Shown here: positions 63,001 through 64,000 of the stretch, piece after piece
Layout: each line of letters opens with the position of its first letter
How positions within the stretch are numbered: the first letter of the stretch is position 1
DNA from: Chryseobacterium sp. JJR-5R
Lineage (GTDB): Bacteria > Bacteroidota > Bacteroidia > Flavobacteriales > Weeksellaceae
Length of the DNA: 64,000 nt
Assembly (NCBI RefSeq): GCF_034047335.1
Contig: NZ_CP139137.1
Coordinates: forward strand, 3,534,001 to 3,598,000
Direction of reading: 5' to 3'
Translations under genes and position numbers: made by a program
Notes under the pieces: generated by a model
Database searches by the model: none
The model's input: only the letters and a program-made list of their open reading frames with translations
What the model was told of the DNA's origin: nothing

Positions 63001-64000
63001 ATCCTGGCGGATAATTTCAGGATTTCAAACGCAGGCAGTGAGATCCTCCTGCAGTCTGAAACCCAGTCGCCGAATGCGCCACTTAATGTATCACTGAAAG
63101 ATTTCAAAATCGAAACCATCACGGAACTGATTAAAAAAGACACCGTGCTGGCAAGAGGTACCATCAACGGAACCGCACAGCTGCGTGACCTGACGAAAAA
63201 AATGACCTTTACGTCTGACCTGAATATCTCCGACTTAATTGTCTACGGAAGCCCTGTAGGGAACCTTGCCGTAAAAGTAAACAATACATCATCTAATCTC
63301 TTAAATGCAGATATTACGTTATCCGGAAACAACAATGATGTAAAGATCCTGGGAGATTACAATACTTCATCAAGCACCTTCGACCTGAATATGGCTATTA
63401 ACCAGCTGCAGATGAAATCTGTACAGGGCTTCTCCATGAATGCCATTACCAATACGGAAGGATACATTTCCGGAAACCTGAAAATTACCGGTACTACCAC
63501 GCAGCCTAACATTTTAGGTAAAGTGAAATTCAATGATGTAGGACTGGAAATTGCCAAAACCGGAAGCGATTTCAGGAAACTGAACGACGATATTGATTTT
63601 ACCAGCCGCGGAATTGAATTTGATGATTTCAAAATCAATGACAAAGACGGGAATTCCCTGGTAATCGACGGACAGGTACTGACACAGACCTACAGGGATT
63701 TTGGATTCAATCTTGATCTCAATGCCAAAAATTTCAAAGTGGTAAATTCTGAAAAATCAAATGATGCCATGATGTACGGAATCCTTGCGATCGATGCCGG
63801 ATTACGCATCAGAGGAAATCTTGATTTGCCGAAAGTAGACGGCAGGCTTGCTGTTACCGACAATACGGATTTTACATTTGTGCTTCCCCAGTCTTCCCCC
63901 ACTTTACAGGAAAGAGAAGGGATTGTTGAGTTTATCGACCAGGACCAGATTGCCCTGACTAAAACGGTAAAAGCAGACTCTTTAAACAGCCAGACCCAGA
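60070..64000 (+). CDS. TamB/AsmA-family envelope protein, N-terminal 1310 codons
   Basis: An open frame runs from the TTG at 60070 to the window edge without a stop. No ATG occurs in frame until about codon 71, after the conserved start region. One transmembrane helix (about 13-33, FAITIVSILVFLTLLILSLRL) is followed by the AsmA-like entry KKIKTKVSLERVYIAFPNSL and GTFNFDYILDAF. Long stretches of short beta repeats (ISLDKINLKDIGITF, NLDGLKLKLKQ and many more) form the elongated lipid-conducting groove typical of TamB/AsmA proteins. Near the edge, IRGNLDLPKVDGRLAVTD and QEREGIVEFID are TamB-domain text. Such proteins bridge the inner and outer membranes in lipid transport or barrel assembly. The C-terminus (usually another few hundred residues) lies outside. 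Confidence 0.9.
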   Translation, partial: MKLKFNKRKFFKRFAITIVSILVFLTLLILSLRLPVVQNFVKDRLVVYLEKKIKTKVSLERVYIAFPNSLVMENLYLKGQNIDTLLAVKKLDVGLNMMKLISSTADITSVDLEGARANVVRKPDGTFNFDYILDAFATSDKEESTSKPFIISLDKINLKDIGITFNDQQSRNDINLYFKSFDTRVKTFDLQNNAYAVGDINLDGLKLKLKQDLIEEVSKKVEKKVDSLNNKKPMQLGLRGIKLTNFNIDYGDDNTKTFAKVLFKELSTKVNKLDLENNAYSVEHVVLSGADINANLYLPAQNANPQENKEPEVSKNSDQQKALSLLLGKLVFNDVKVAYNNTAVALTRQGMDFNHLNFSKMNIEVKGFKMQNNTFAGTVNSAEIQEARGLDIQKFNTDFVYNEKEAYLKDLYLQTPKTVLRDEVVLNYNSIEQLSSNLGAVKISADIKDSKIGFSDILNLVPTLRNTAPFNKYPNAVLNVNANVKGNVNDLLINNLKVSGLDQLRVAASGRIRNAMNPDNLYYDLKIAELSSSARTIFNLVPKNTIPSNISLPSNMSIKGTAKGTTKVVDANLNLYSTLGNAAVIAKLDMRRKNRELYEVKANLQGLQIGKIIQNKDIGTVSVQIYAKGESFDFKNANADLRGHVASAVYKGYRYQNMNLTGKIRSGNYHVILNSKDPNANLQLTASGVYNEKNPTVKVNGNINKLDLNRLGFYKDPMILAGKIDGDFTSLDPDNLNGYLNLKDFAFSDSKEVYPIQEVNLKASSTNDSTNIIFNSQIADVELRGKYKLTQIFGALSQTINQYYQFQKPAKSQKIQAGQFFTFNAKIKNDDLIRKFVPELKSFETINLTGNYDADSQKIEIDGQIPRVMYGENSVENAAIRVTNENQALQYNLNVAALKSASFALNKVNIGGDVANNIINYNITTKDEKDETQFLIAGNAKSLNDITEISLNPDGLKLNYTDWTVGEGNKIQISSKGILADNFRISNAGSEILLQSETQSPNAPLNVSLKDFKIETITELIKKDTVLARGTINGTAQLRDLTKKMTFTSDLNISDLIVYGSPVGNLAVKVNNTSSNLLNADITLSGNNNDVKILGDYNTSSSTFDLNMAINQLQMKSVQGFSMNAITNTEGYISGNLKITGTTTQPNILGKVKFNDVGLEIAKTGSDFRKLNDDIDFTSRGIEFDDFKINDKDGNSLVIDGQVLTQTYRDFGFNLDLNAKNFKVVNSEKSNDAMMYGILAIDAGLRIRGNLDLPKVDGRLAVTDNTDFTFVLPQSSPTLQEREGIVEFIDQDQIALTKTVKADSLNSQTQ

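Overview
The window is ordinary chromosomal DNA from a member of the Bacteroidota, class Flavobacteriia, most likely Chryseobacterium or a close relative in the Weeksellaceae. The evidence is: Bacteroidota-type promoters (TTTG, 19 bp, TAnnTTTG); type IX secretion C-terminal tails; a class II HMG-CoA reductase, as expected for the mevalonate route these bacteria use; a fused ccoN-ccoO; SusD-free TonB-dependent iron uptake; and many small families typical of Chryseobacterium. There is no rRNA, no intact insertion sequence, no prophage and no CRISPR array. The genus is inferred from recognised protein text, not from a search.

Layout. 1-3800: the end of aroC, two thioredoxin-fold proteins, a DUF1232 protein and a fused UMP synthase (pyrE-pyrF). 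3800-12000: envelope proteins, namely an M1-like pseudo-peptidase with a C-terminal barrel, two tandem lamin-tail proteins with type IX tails, and a 1082-residue outer-membrane protein. 12000-22900: housekeeping genes (dusB, an EEP nuclease-lrp-deoC operon, trmD-ndh, a GH25 lysozyme, a GNAT/FemAB-like protein, an ABC-F ATPase, a Gfo/Idh/MocA oxidoreductase). 23000-28400: iron and stress functions (TonB siderophore receptor with a PepSY membrane protein, a small barrel protein, 1-Cys peroxiredoxin, MscS channel). 28400-33100: a secreted metzincin protease, a lipoprotein-like protein, a frameshifted small zinc-ribbon-like gene, and sucC. 33400-37900: a three-gene type I secretion-like operon (ABC, HlyD, TolC) whose ATPase has unusual motifs. 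38100-48000: DUF423, HMG-CoA reductase, a putative DNA-repair trio (radical SAM, an unknown protein, and a TIGR03915-like protein), a DUF4846 lipoprotein, pfkA-gap, a PH-like membrane protein and an MpaB/DUF2236 oxygenase. 48300-56600: recA, htpG, an alkyltransferase-like protein, a 48-residue protein, a GC-rich structured repeat-like element, a deoxyhypusine-synthase homologue, a decayed barrel gene, arfB, menE, two tandem tRNA-Gln genes, the tail of a lost fibre-like gene, and an XRE regulator. 56600-64000: cbb3 oxidase ccoNO-ccoP and the first 1310 codons of a TamB/AsmA-family gene that runs off the end.

Themes. Respiration is represented by ndh, ccoNO-ccoP, sucC and menE. Central carbon flow runs through pfkA-gap, and isoprenoids through the mevalonate enzyme HMG-CoA reductase. 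The envelope and secretion genes (type IX cargo, the type I-like exporter, TamB, TonB receptor and barrels) take up about a third of the coding space. Most genes end in strong hairpins, and several have almost no 5' leader.

No clearly new multi-gene system stands out. The best candidates for follow-up are the DNA-repair trio with its unknown middle gene, the exporter with a degenerate ATPase, the M1-like pseudo-peptidase fused to a barrel, the eukaryote-like UMP synthase, the GC-rich element at 52303-52444, and three decayed genes (31235-31740, 53548-53905, 55889-56011).
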